Shown here: positions 48,299-57,589 of the stretch, piece after piece
Position numbering within the stretch: position 1 is the first letter of the stretch
Layout: each line of letters starts with the position of its first letter
Origin: Planctomycetota bacterium
Lineage (GTDB): Bacteria; Planctomycetota; MHYJ01; WSZJ01
Direction of reading: 5' to 3'
DNA length: 64,000 bases
NCBI GenBank assembly: GCA_016190145.1
Contig: JACPRD010000197.1
Span: 1 to 64,000 of the forward strand
Notes under the pieces: model-generated
The model's input: the letters and a program-made list of their open reading frames with translations, nothing else
The model's database searches: none
Told to the model about the DNA's origin: nothing
Translations under genes and position numbers: made by a program

Positions 48299-48374
48299 CT
48301 TGCCCTTGACCTTGCCCTTGACCTTGCCCTGTCGTTCGAACGGCGAGGGCAAGGTCAAGGGCAAGGGCAAGGGA
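48299..48374. repeat. Tandem-repeat palindrome (CTTGCCCTTGAC units opposite GTCAAGGGCAAG units)
   Basis: CCTTGCCCTTGACCTTGCCCTTGACCTTGCCCT-gtcgttcgaacggcg-AGGGCAAGGTCAAGGGCAAGGGCAAGGG. Confidence 0.75.
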
Positions 48375-48468
48375 AAGGGGCGCGGCTGCGCCGCGCGCGC
48401 CTACCGATCCTCCCGACTCTTCCGCTCTTGCCGCTCCGGCGCCGCCCGCATAGAATTCCCCACCTGCC

Positions 48469-48539
48469 TGGGGAGTAGTGTAACGGTAGCACTGCAGACT
48501 CTGGATCTGCCTGTCAAGGTTCGAATCCTTGCTCCCCAA
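48469..48539 (+). tRNA. tRNA-Gln(CTG)
   Basis: TGGGGAG/CTCCCCA acceptor; GCAGA-CTCTGGA-TCTGC anticodon arm (CTG); CAAGG-TTCGAAT-CCTTG T arm. Confidence 0.95.
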
Positions 48540-48636
48540 TTTGAAGAGGGCGTTGAGCGGTTTCGCTCTGGCACGGAAGCGCGAACGTCCGCGCTTCCGG
48601 CCGCCGCGAAACCGCTCAACGCCCTCTTCAAATTGG
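48536..48636. repeat. 30-bp perfect inverted repeat abutting the tRNA-Gln 3' end, with nested 9-bp hairpin
   Basis: CCAATTTGAAGAGGGCGTTGAGCGGTTTCG (48536-48565) / CGAAACCGCTCAACGCCCTCTTCAAATTGG (48607-48636); inner GGAAGCGCG-aacgtc-CGCGCTTCC. Confidence 0.9.
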
Positions 48637-48708
48637 TACCGGCGACACTGCGCCGCCGCCTTCGGCGGCGCGCTCCTCGCGCGAAGATTCCTCTTCCGGA
48701 GAACACCC

Positions 48709-50316
48709 ATGCCGTTCCCCTATCCCACCCGCGCGCAGGTGCCGGCGGTGCATTTCCAGCCGGAGTATGCGGGGTCGCGGCGGTACCTGGTGGACGGGGA
48801 GATCCGGGAGTGGGGGGGGAAGGCGGAGGCGGTGGAGGGGGTGGTGATGCTGCGCGAGGCGGAGGGGGCGGCGCAGGCGCGGCACGTGGTGGGGCGGCTG
48901 CCGCAGATGGACGAGGGGGCGGCGCTCGCGGCGCTGGACGCGGCGGTGAGGGCGTGGGACCGGGGGCGCGGGGTGTGGCCGACGATGTCGGTGAAGGAGC
49001 GGGTGGAGGCGACGCGGCGGTTTTCGAAGGCGATGGCGGAGAAGCGGGCGGAGTGTGTGCGGCTGCTGATGTGGGAGATCGGCAAGAACCTGAAGGATTC
49101 GGAGAAGGAGTTCGACCGGACGGTGGAGTACATCGACGCGACGGTGCAGGAGGTGAAGGAGCTTGACCGGGCGGGGAACCGGTTTTCGATCGACGGGGGC
49201 GTGGTGGGGATGATCCGGCGGGCGCCGCTCGGGGTGACGCTCTGCCTGGGGCCGTTCAACTATCCGCTGAACGAGACGTTCACGACGCTGATTCCGGCGA
49301 TCGTGATGGGGAACCCGGTGGTGATGAAGCTGCCGCGGTACGGGGCGCTGTGCGTGCTGCCTCTGCTCGAGGCGTTCCGCGACTGTTTCCCGCGCGGCGT
49401 CGTGAACACGGTGAGCGGGGACGGGGCGACGACGGCGGGGGCGATCCAGCGGACGGGGAAGGTGGACGTGCTGGCGTTCATCGGGTCGTGCCGGGCGGCG
49501 GACATCCTGAAGCACGGGCATCCCGCGCCGCACCGGCTGCGGAGCGTGATGGGCCTCAGCGCGAAGAACCCGGCGTTCGTGCTGCCGGACGCGGACCTCG
49601 ACCTCGCGGCGGCGGAGGGGATCACGGGGGCGTTCTCGTTCAACGGGCAGCGCTGCACCGCGCTCAAGCATTTCCTCGTGCACCGGTCGGTGGCGGAGGC
49701 GTTCGCGGGGAGGATGGCGGATGCGGCGTCCAAGCTGAAGGTCGGCCTGCCCTGGGAGGACGGGGCGAAGATCACGCCGCTTCCCGAGCACGGCAAGGCG
49801 GAGAAGCTCGCGGGGTATGTCGATGACGCGGTGCGTCATGGCGCGAAGGTCCTGAACGCGGGCGGTGGGGAGCGCGAGGGGACGTGGTACCGGCCCGCGG
49901 TCGTGTTCCCGGTGGCGAAGGCGGCGCAGCTCTGGTCCGTCGAGCAGTTCGGGCCGGTGTGCCCGATTTCCGTCTTCGACAGGGAGGAAGAGCTGTTCGA
50001 CTACGTCGTCGACTCGCCCTACGGCCAGCAGGCGTCGATCTTCGGGCGCGACCCGAAAAAAGTCGGTGCGCTCGTCGACGTCCTCGTGAACCAGCTCTGC
50101 CGCATCAACCTCAACGCCCAGTGCCAGCGCGGCCCCGACTCGTTCCCGTTCACGGGCAGGAAGGACAGCGCCGAAGGCACGCTCTCGGTCACCGACGCGC
50201 TTCGCGTGTTCTCGATCCGCTCGATGGTCGCGACGAAGGAGGGCTCGGAGCAGGTGGTGAGCGACATCCTGACGCACCGGGCGTCGAAGTTTCTGACGAC
50301 GGACTTCCTGTTCTAA
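48709..50316 (+). CDS. gapN: NADP-dependent glyceraldehyde-3-phosphate dehydrogenase (non-phosphorylating, ALDH superfamily)
   Basis: PLGVTLCLGPFNYPLNETFTTLIPAIVMGNPVVMKLPR, GLSAKNPAFVLPDADLDLA, FSFNGQRCTALK, CQRGPDSFPFTGRKDSAEGTLSVTDALRVFSIRS. Confidence 0.88.
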   Translation: MPFPYPTRAQVPAVHFQPEYAGSRRYLVDGEIREWGGKAEAVEGVVMLREAEGAAQARHVVGRLPQMDEGAALAALDAAVRAWDRGRGVWPTMSVKERVEATRRFSKAMAEKRAECVRLLMWEIGKNLKDSEKEFDRTVEYIDATVQEVKELDRAGNRFSIDGGVVGMIRRAPLGVTLCLGPFNYPLNETFTTLIPAIVMGNPVVMKLPRYGALCVLPLLEAFRDCFPRGVVNTVSGDGATTAGAIQRTGKVDVLAFIGSCRAADILKHGHPAPHRLRSVMGLSAKNPAFVLPDADLDLAAAEGITGAFSFNGQRCTALKHFLVHRSVAEAFAGRMADAASKLKVGLPWEDGAKITPLPEHGKAEKLAGYVDDAVRHGAKVLNAGGGEREGTWYRPAVVFPVAKAAQLWSVEQFGPVCPISVFDREEELFDYVVDSPYGQQASIFGRDPKKVGALVDVLVNQLCRINLNAQCQRGPDSFPFTGRKDSAEGTLSVTDALRVFSIRSMVATKEGSEQVVSDILTHRASKFLTTDFLF

Positions 50317-50744
50317 GCGGGACGCGGAACGACGACGCGGAGCCCCTGTTTCCGGCCCGCCTCGGCCTGTTCGTGATCCGCGGTGACGAAGAGGAACCCG
50401 CGTCGGCCGATTTCGCGGCGCAGGGTGAGAGCGGAGGCGAGATGCACGGCATCCGCGCCCCTGAGGCGGTGCTCCGACGCGAGGCGCGTGGCGGAAGCGG
50501 CGAGGGCGGGGTCCAGCCCGACGAAGACGAACTCCTTGAGATGTTCCTGCATGAGGTCGAGGAGCGTCCGGACGCGGACTCGATCAGGACGGAATCTCCG
50601 GGTGACCGCCCCTGTGCACTCGGGCCGGAGCAGGAGAGACGCCGCGTGGTCGCCGGAACGCAACAGGAGGCTGCGGACGTGGCCGTATCCCGGCTCTCCC
50701 GTGGCGTAGCCGCGCACGAAGGCACTGGTGTCCCAGAAAATCAC
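50313..50744 (-). CDS. PIN domain toxin, VapC-like
   Basis: MIFWDTSAFVRGYATGEPG...LRGADAVHLASAL...LFVTADHEQ. Confidence 0.85.
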   Translation of the reverse strand: MIFWDTSAFVRGYATGEPGYGHVRSLLLRSGDHAASLLLRPECTGAVTRRFRPDRVRVRTLLDLMQEHLKEFVFVGLDPALAASATRLASEHRLRGADAVHLASALTLRREIGRRGFLFVTADHEQAEAGRKQGLRVVVPRPA

Positions 50745-51028
50745 CGGCGGTCCTTGAGAACCTGTTCGGTCAGCCCTTTGAGTCCGGCGGGAAGGGAATA
50801 CGGCGCAATCCGGCCGCGGCGGCCCAGGAAGATGCGGCCCTCCGCCGCGAGCCGGCGGAGCCTCCGGTCGAGCGCCGAATCCTGCGGCAGCCGGGCATCC
50901 GACTTCACGAGGAGTGCGACCGGCAAGTCCCTCCTCGTGATCACGACCCGGTGGCCATCCCGCACGGCCTGAAGTGCGCGGCCCAGGTGGGCCTGGAGTT
51001 CACGGACGCCGAAGACGATTTCCTTCAT
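50741..51028 (-). CDS. Phd/YefM-type antitoxin
   Basis: MKEIVFGVRELQAHLGRALQAVRDGHRVVITRRDLPVALLVKSD; overlaps the toxin start. Confidence 0.82.
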   Translation of the reverse strand: MKEIVFGVRELQAHLGRALQAVRDGHRVVITRRDLPVALLVKSDARLPQDSALDRRLRRLAAEGRIFLGRRGRIAPYSLPAGLKGLTEQVLKDRR

Positions 51029-51079
51029 AGGTGTATGCAATATATGCCGATTCAGCGTCGCCGTCAACTCCGGAGGCGT

Positions 51080-52894
51080 TCATTTCCACGAAGCCCGATC
51101 GTGCCAAAGGTAGTGGTTCTTGATGCACATGCGGACCTCGTCGGTCATCCACGGCTCGAGAACGCCGGTGCGGTAGTCGTCGATTCTCGCGTCGGCCCAG
51201 GGCTGGACGACGAGGAGGTGGAGGAGCATCAGGGTGCCGGCGGCGGCGGTGGCGCAGGCGAGCTGGGCGCGGCCGAGGGAGGCCTCGCCGGGGGCGCCGC
51301 GGCGGGCGCGGAGGAGGGCCGCGACGGCGGAAACGAGGACGGCGGCGCCGGCGGCGGCCAGGGCGGCCAGGACGAGGGCTTCGCGCGTCCTCCACGCGGG
51401 GCCGGTGAACCAGAGGAAGAACGCCGCGGTCAGCGCGGCCACGGGAACCAGGAGAATCCCCGTGAGCCGCACCGGAGGCGGGGCGTCCGCGGTGCCCGCC
51501 AGGCTGCGGCGGAGCCGCCAGGAGAAGAAGAGCACGGCGCCCGCGGCGAGCAGGAGCGGCTGGGCGAGCACGGCGGGGCCGGCCGCCGGGATGCCGGTGT
51601 CGCGGAAGGGATGGGTGCGGTTGTAGGCGATGAACGCCAGGGCGGGAACGAGCACGCCGGCGACGACCACGCCGGCGAGGTCGCGAAGCGTCCACGGGCG
51701 CGTGGCGGCCGGCGGCTCGGCGGGCGTGGGCGCGCGGCGCGCCGCCCATGCGCGGACGGCGCCGGCGAACCCCCAGAGAACGACGGCCAGGATCAGCACC
51801 GCGAAGGCGCCTTCCTCGACCACCGCGTAGTCCATCCGTCTCCCCGGTCCCGTGTCGAAGTCCGCGCGCAGGTTTCCGGCCCAGAGCGCGTCGGCGATCC
51901 CGAGGCGCGGATCGTCGCTTTCGATCGTGTCGGTGTCATGGTGCCACGAGCGGGTTTCCTCCGCGGCCCGGCGTGCCTTCATCGCCGAGGCGGGGGCGTC
52001 CGCGGCGTCGTGCAGCCCGGCGAGCGCGTCCCAGGCCTCGCCCTCGAACCGCGCGGCGACGAGCCACTCGATCATCAGGGTCGAGGAATGCCGCATCATG
52101 CGCGCGACCGCGCAGACCTGCTCCAGGATCCGGACCGCGTCCTCCGGCTTCGCGGACGCCCGTGCCCAGGGAATGAGCCGGCCGTTCATCGCCGTGCGGA
52201 CGGCGGGCAACTCGGGCAGAAGCGTGCCCGCCCAGACCATGATGCGCTGGGATATCGCGTCCATGCCCCTTCCGGGCACGAGCCGCGCCCGGATCAGCAT
52301 GCGCTCTCCCCGGCGGGAGTCGACGAACGACGCCTTCGACGCCGCCTCGAGCAGCGCAAGCGCGCGCCGAAGCTTCTCCTCATCCCGGACGGACGGCGGC
52401 AGGTTCTCGTCTTCCGCGGTGGAACGGCTTTTCGCCAGAGCGGCCTCGAGATTCACGCACGCGAGCGTGAAGTCGTACCAGCCGTTGCCGGGGTCGGCGG
52501 TTTTCGCGCGTCCGATCACCCAGTCCAGCCACGCGAGGGGATCCTCGGGGGGATGCGGGGCGCCGCGGCGGTCGTTCGAGAGGACGAAATGGAGCGCGGC
52601 CTCGGCGGTGGCGGCCCCGACGCGCTCGTCGGCGCGGCCGGTGCCGATGTAGTCCGTTCCCTGCGCGACCGTGTCCCACGGCGCCCACTCGGCGGCGTCC
52701 ACCACGAACTGCATCGGCTGGTTCATGCGAAGCGCGCCGGCGTTCCGGGGAAGGGGTTTGGCGTCCAGGTCGTGCATCAGGCCCTCGAGCGGAAGGACGT
52801 CGCGCTCGACCCGCGTTCCCGCGACCCAGAGCGCGAGGGCGGCGACCGACAGGAAGACGGCGAACAGGCCGGGCAGGCCGCGGGGGGCGCTCAT
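51080..52894 (-). CDS. Large membrane protein of unknown function
   Basis: N-terminal TM, periplasmic domain, C-terminal TM block; overlaps the anti-sigma gene. Confidence 0.7.
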   Translation of the reverse strand: MSAPRGLPGLFAVFLSVAALALWVAGTRVERDVLPLEGLMHDLDAKPLPRNAGALRMNQPMQFVVDAAEWAPWDTVAQGTDYIGTGRADERVGAATAEAALHFVLSNDRRGAPHPPEDPLAWLDWVIGRAKTADPGNGWYDFTLACVNLEAALAKSRSTAEDENLPPSVRDEEKLRRALALLEAASKASFVDSRRGERMLIRARLVPGRGMDAISQRIMVWAGTLLPELPAVRTAMNGRLIPWARASAKPEDAVRILEQVCAVARMMRHSSTLMIEWLVAARFEGEAWDALAGLHDAADAPASAMKARRAAEETRSWHHDTDTIESDDPRLGIADALWAGNLRADFDTGPGRRMDYAVVEEGAFAVLILAVVLWGFAGAVRAWAARRAPTPAEPPAATRPWTLRDLAGVVVAGVLVPALAFIAYNRTHPFRDTGIPAAGPAVLAQPLLLAAGAVLFFSWRLRRSLAGTADAPPPVRLTGILLVPVAALTAAFFLWFTGPAWRTREALVLAALAAAGAAVLVSAVAALLRARRGAPGEASLGRAQLACATAAAGTLMLLHLLVVQPWADARIDDYRTGVLEPWMTDEVRMCIKNHYLWHDRASWK

Positions 52895-53316
52895 CGGTTT
52901 TCTCCGGAAGGGGTCAGGCCGGATTCCACGGAACGGCGGGCGGCGAACGGGCCGGCGGGCGGAGCGTCCCCGCCGCGCAGGAGGGACCATTCGGGTTCGG
53001 AGCGGCCGGGGGCCATCGGCTTCCGGGCGTCCCCGGGGCGCGATCCGGTGCCGGCCGGCTGCACGAGCCAGGCGATCGCGCCCAGCAGGGCGGCTGCGGC
53101 GAGACCTGCGGCCGGGAAGCGGCCGCGCGCGCGGCGCGGGGCGGCGGCGGTTTCGCGCGAGGGCGCGGCGCCGCGGATGCGATCGCGCGTCGCGCGCTCC
53201 AGACCGACCGCCTCGCGGCAGTCCCCGCAGGCCCCGGCGTGCGGGGACCCCACCGCGCCCTCCAGGACGCCGGCGATCACCCGGCGGACCTCTTCACATT
53301 CAGCGCCCACGTTCAA
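52891..53316 (-). CDS. Anti-sigma factor-like (zf-HC2-type) membrane protein
   Basis: ECEEVRRVIAGVLEGAVGSPHAGACGDCREAV; single TM; adjacent to an ECF sigma factor. Confidence 0.65.
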   Translation of the reverse strand: MNVGAECEEVRRVIAGVLEGAVGSPHAGACGDCREAVGLERATRDRIRGAAPSRETAAAPRRARGRFPAAGLAAAALLGAIAWLVQPAGTGSRPGDARKPMAPGRSEPEWSLLRGGDAPPAGPFAARRSVESGLTPSGENR

Positions 53317-53821
53317 GCCTCCTTCTCACGTTCGACCGCGCCCGGGACAGCAGGGACCAGATCGTTCCTTCCGCGCAGCCGAGGAGGCGCGCGATCTCCG
53401 CGTGCGACAGCCCTTCCCAGTCGAACATCGTCAGGACTTCGCGTTCGCGGTCCGGCAGGGCGGCGACGGCGGCACGGACCTGCTCGGCGTCTTCGCGGCG
53501 GATGGCCTCGGCCTCGGGTGCCGCGTCAGGGGAGAAGAGTTCGAAGTCGAGTGTGAGCCAGCGTTCCAGCCTGCGGCGCCGGAGCCGGCGGCGCGCGTGG
53601 TTGAGCGCGATGCCCGTGAGCCAGGTGAGGAGCACGGAGTCGCCCCGGAACCGGGCGGCTTCGCGGTGCGCCGTGAGCCAGGTCTCCTGCACCATGTCCT
53701 CCGCCTCCTCGCGCGAGCCCAGCATGCCGAACAGGAACCGGTACAGCGGTTCGCGGGACGCCTCGAACGCGCGGCGCGCTTCCTCCGGGTCCGTCGGAAA
53801 GCGGTTCAGGGACGGCTCCAT
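53300..53821 (-). CDS. ECF-type RNA polymerase sigma factor
   Basis: PLYRFLFGMLGSREEAEDMVQETWLTAHREAARFRGDSVLLTWLTGIALNHARRRLRRRR...LPDREREVLTMFDWEGLSHAEIARLLGCAEGTIWSLLSRAR. Confidence 0.92.
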   Translation of the reverse strand: MEPSLNRFPTDPEEARRAFEASREPLYRFLFGMLGSREEAEDMVQETWLTAHREAARFRGDSVLLTWLTGIALNHARRRLRRRRLERWLTLDFELFSPDAAPEAEAIRREDAEQVRAAVAALPDREREVLTMFDWEGLSHAEIARLLGCAEGTIWSLLSRARSNVRRRLERGR

Positions 53822-54102
53822 GGGCTCCCCGGGGTGGGCGTGCCGGAAGGTGAGTGATGCGGGGGGCGGAAACCTTGCGGGAAATCCGTGCTTCGTGCTT
53901 CGTGCATCGTGAGAGGGAACAGGATTTTCAGCTTAACCATATTGGTTCCGGCGGCGTCTTCACTTAAGGAAGGGGTGTATCGCTGCGGATACGCCCATGC
54001 CCGGCGAGGCACGAAGCACGAATCCTCGGGCACGTGAGTTGCGCTTGGAACGGTTTCCGCAGCCCAGCGTCCAATCAGCGGGCGTTTTGAAGGAGGTTTG
54101 AC

Positions 54103-55581
54103 ATGCGTCTCAAGAAGTCGCTTGCCGGAGCCGTCGCCGCCGTGCTGGCGCTCGGTGTGATGTGGGGCTGCGCGCAGGAGCCTCCGGCGTCCAGAAACGC
54201 TTCCCCGGAAGCCGCTTCCCCGCCCATGTCCGTCGAACTGGACCTCGACAAGGCGGTGGCCGTGGATCTCCCGAAACTCGAGGGGACACTCAAGCCCGCT
54301 TCGTTCCGGACTTCGGACGGGCGCGAGGGGTGGGCGGTGCAGATCCCCGGGAATCTGCCGCTGGCGACGCCGGCGTACGCGGACGGGATGTTGTTCATCG
54401 GGGGCGGCTACGGTTCGCACGAGTTCTACGCGTTCGACGCGCAGACGGGCGCGCTCGTCTGGCAGATCGCGACGGGCGACGACGGCCCCACGGCGGCGGT
54501 GGTCGAGGACGGGTGCGTCGCGTTCAACACGGAGAGCTGCACGGTGATCGTGGCCGAGGCGAAGACCGGGAAGATTCTCTGGCAGGAGTGGCTGGGGGAT
54601 CCGCTGATGAGCCAGCCGGCGATCTGGAAGGGGCGGCTGTACATGGCGTATCCGGCGGGGCAGCGGGCCGGGCCGGCGCCGGAGAACGGGCGGTCGCACC
54701 GGCTGCTGTGCGCGGATCTCAGGACGGGGAAGCACCTGTGGGACTGCGCGATCACGGGCGACGTCATCACGGCGCCGGTGGTGGCGGGCGGGAAGTGCGT
54801 CTTCACGTGTTTTGACGGGACGTCGTTCTGCGTGGACGCGACCGAGGGAAAGGTCGAGTGGGAGAAGCGGAACTCGGGAACGAGCGCGCCGGTCGTGGCC
54901 GGGGAGCGCGTGATCCTGACGACGAAGGAGATGCGCGACGGCAGGAGTTTCGAGGGCATCCAGCAGGCCGACATGGCGGGCGGGGGAAACGTCCGCAACG
55001 TCGCGGCGCGGGAGGAGGCGAAGTACATCGACCGCGACAAAGGGGGCGGCGTGGCGATGGACGCGGAGGCGGCAAAGAAGCTGGACGGGTCGGTGGGGTT
55101 CGCGAGCGCGCCGGAGGCGGCGAAGCTCGGGCAGGCCAACGACCACGTCGGCGTGCAGACGGTCGCGGGGGCCTGGGCGTACCAGGGTTCCAAGGTGCTC
55201 TACGCCCGCGGCCAGATGATGAACGCGCAGGGGCGGACGCTCAACTGCCTGCGCGAGTCGGGCGGATACGCCTGGCGCGCGGAGTGCCGCGGCGCCGGGG
55301 TGACGGACGAGACGCAGGTCTTCAGTCCCCCCGCGCTCGGCCGCGAGCACCTCTATCTCTGCAGCGGCATGGGGCACCTCGCCAGCGTGCGGCAGAAGGA
55401 CGGCGCCATCGGGTTTCTCTATGCCACAAAGGCGCCGATGCTGTCCCAGCCGGCACTCGCGGAGGGCAACCTCTACGTCGGGACCTCCGACGGGCGCCTC
55501 GTCTGCCTCAAGACCGGCTCCTCCGACGCCGACGGCTGGACCGCCTGGGGCGGCAACGCCCAGCACAACAAGACGGAATGA
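54103..55581 (+). CDS. PQQ-binding-like beta-propeller lipoprotein
   Basis: Lipoprotein signal MRLKKSLAGAVAAVLALGVMWGCAQE; repeated FDAQTGALVWQIATGD-type blades. Confidence 0.85.
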   Translation: MRLKKSLAGAVAAVLALGVMWGCAQEPPASRNASPEAASPPMSVELDLDKAVAVDLPKLEGTLKPASFRTSDGREGWAVQIPGNLPLATPAYADGMLFIGGGYGSHEFYAFDAQTGALVWQIATGDDGPTAAVVEDGCVAFNTESCTVIVAEAKTGKILWQEWLGDPLMSQPAIWKGRLYMAYPAGQRAGPAPENGRSHRLLCADLRTGKHLWDCAITGDVITAPVVAGGKCVFTCFDGTSFCVDATEGKVEWEKRNSGTSAPVVAGERVILTTKEMRDGRSFEGIQQADMAGGGNVRNVAAREEAKYIDRDKGGGVAMDAEAAKKLDGSVGFASAPEAAKLGQANDHVGVQTVAGAWAYQGSKVLYARGQMMNAQGRTLNCLRESGGYAWRAECRGAGVTDETQVFSPPALGREHLYLCSGMGHLASVRQKDGAIGFLYATKAPMLSQPALAEGNLYVGTSDGRLVCLKTGSSDADGWTAWGGNAQHNKTE

Positions 55582-55722
55582 CCGGACGGCGCGAGGCGCT
55601 TTCCCGCCCCCCCGCGGGAAGCTCCCGCGCCGGCCGGCGTTCTTCGCACCCCGCCGGGGGATCCCACAAATCGGAGCCGGAATTCCGGATTGTTCTGGAC
55701 ATGCCCGATTCCTGATTATTTA

Positions 55723-56268
55723 ATGGCATTCATGATCAGCCAAACAGCCGAGTACGCCGTGCGCGCCGCCGTCTGCCTCGGAGGCCGGAACGGGCAGCCG
55801 ATGACGGTCCGCGAAATCGCCAAGCTCACCCGCGTGCCCGAGGCCTACCTGGCCAAACTCCTCCAGGCCCTCGGTCGCGCAGGACTCCTCCGCTCGCGGA
55901 GGGGTTACCACGGGGGCTTCGCACTCGCCCGGACGCCGAAGTCGATGACCGCCCTCCAGATCATCAGCGCGGTCGATCCCTTCAAGCGCATCGAGAAGTG
56001 TCCGCTGGGCATCGGCGACCACGCCATGTCGCTGTGCCCGCTTCACCGCCGCATCGAGGAGACTCTCGCGTCCGTCGAGAAGTCCTTCCGCGACTGCACG
56101 GTGGCGGACCTGATCGACTGCAAGCGCCCGGGCGGCGGTCGCCACACCAGCTTCTCCCGGGAACATTTCTGCGCCCTCCAGGCCGAGCTTCACGGCCGGA
56201 ACGGGGGGAACGGGAACGGGCACGGGCGGAAGCGGGCCCGGAACGGGCGCGCGCGCAAGTCGGTGTAG
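55723..56268 (+). CDS. Rrf2 family transcriptional regulator
   Basis: MISQTAEYAVRAAVCLGGRNGQPMTVREIAKLTRVPEAYLAKLLQALGRAGLLRSRRGYHGGFALAR; Cys residues at KCPLG/SLCPLHRRI. Confidence 0.92.
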   Translation: MAFMISQTAEYAVRAAVCLGGRNGQPMTVREIAKLTRVPEAYLAKLLQALGRAGLLRSRRGYHGGFALARTPKSMTALQIISAVDPFKRIEKCPLGIGDHAMSLCPLHRRIEETLASVEKSFRDCTVADLIDCKRPGGGRHTSFSREHFCALQAELHGRNGGNGNGHGRKRARNGRARKSV

Positions 56269-56344
56269 GATGCGGGGTCGTGGCGGGAGTCCCGCCCGCC
56301 AGTCCCGCATGGACCCTTCGTAAGTTCTGTCATAAGCTCTCGGC

Positions 56345-57589
56345 GTGAAACGCCTCGCCGTGCTCGCCGCCTTCGCCCTGATTCTCGCCGCCGGCGGCGC
56401 GGCTCTTCTCTACAACGTTTTCAAACCCGCCCGCGTCGCCACCGGCTCCGTCCGCCGGGGACCCGCAGTCGCGACCGTCTTCGCGACCGGCTCGGTCGAG
56501 GCCCGCCTCCGCCGTACGCTTCGGCCTCCGCGTCCCGGAATCGTGGCCGAGATTTTCGCGCGGGAATGGGCGGAGGTGAAGCAGGGGGCGCCGCTGCTGC
56601 GCCTCCGCGACTCCGCGCGCGACATCCGCCGCGAGCGCGCGCAGGCGGAGCTCGATCTGGTGAACGGCAATCTGGCGGAGGGAAGCGCCTTCCGCACGGC
56701 GGCGGCGGCGCGGGTGGCGGAGGCGAAGGAGAACGCGGACCAGGCGCTTCGCGAGGTGGAGCGGAACCGGCCGCTGCTCGCGGAGGGGGCGATCCAGAAG
56801 AGCGTTCTGGACGAACTGGAGAGCCGGGCCCGGGCGCTGGCGGAGCGGGCGCGGCAGGCGAGCGAGGACGTGCAGGCGACGCTTGCGGAGTGGGAGTCGC
56901 GGCGGCGGAAGGGGCAGGCGGAGCTCGACACGATTCTGGCGGCGGAGAAGGACGACATTCTGACGGCGCCGGTCGACGGGATCGTCCTGAGCCTGCAGGC
57001 TGAGATCGGAGAATCCGTCGGACCGGAGCGCGATCTCATGAAGGTCGGGGACATCCGCGACCTGATCGTGGAGTCCGACGTGGACGAGGACGACATCGCG
57101 CGCGTCCGGCCGGGGCTCGAGGTGATCGTGCGGCTGGCGGGGGACGACGAGGCGGCGGCGAAGGGCGAGGTGTACGAGGTGCTTCCGGACGCGGACCGCG
57201 GGACGAAGAGTTTTAAAGTCAAGGTGCGGTTCCGGGAGGCCAAGTTCGTGCCGGACCCGAAGAGTCCGACGGGGCTTTCCGGTCGGAGCGAGCTTCCCGG
57301 GGGCCTCGGGCTGTACAGCGGCATGAGTGCGGAACTCGGCATCGTGGTGGCGCGGCGCGAGGGGGCGCTCGTCTTCCCGCGCCCGGCGCTGACGAACCGC
57401 GGCACGGTGTTCCTCGTCCGGGACGGCGTCGCGAGCGAGGTTTCCGTCCGCGTGGGGATCCGCTCGTTCGACGCGTGCGAGGCGCTCGAGGGGCTGCAGG
57501 AAGGCGACGTGGTCGCGGTGGACGGCCTCAGCCGTCTGAAGACCGGGCAGCGCGTGCGCGCGGCGGAGGCGCCGGAGCGCGGCCGATGA
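56345..57589 (+). CDS. HlyD/MFP-type periplasmic adaptor subunit
   Basis: N-terminal TM; central coiled coil; APVDGIVLSLQAEIGESVGPERDLMKVGDIRDLIVESDVDEDDIARVRPG. Confidence 0.88.
   Translation: MKRLAVLAAFALILAAGGAALLYNVFKPARVATGSVRRGPAVATVFATGSVEARLRRTLRPPRPGIVAEIFAREWAEVKQGAPLLRLRDSARDIRRERAQAELDLVNGNLAEGSAFRTAAAARVAEAKENADQALREVERNRPLLAEGAIQKSVLDELESRARALAERARQASEDVQATLAEWESRRRKGQAELDTILAAEKDDILTAPVDGIVLSLQAEIGESVGPERDLMKVGDIRDLIVESDVDEDDIARVRPGLEVIVRLAGDDEAAAKGEVYEVLPDADRGTKSFKVKVRFREAKFVPDPKSPTGLSGRSELPGGLGLYSGMSAELGIVVARREGALVFPRPALTNRGTVFLVRDGVASEVSVRVGIRSFDACEALEGLQEGDVVAVDGLSRLKTGQRVRAAEAPERGR

Noticed and set aside
48301-48373. CRISPR array
   Set aside because: Units are about 12 bp, contiguous and palindromic, with no spacers; no cas genes in the window.
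48536-48636. Simple Rho-independent terminator of tRNA-Gln
   Set aside because: Stem is far longer than typical and no U-tract follows either arm.
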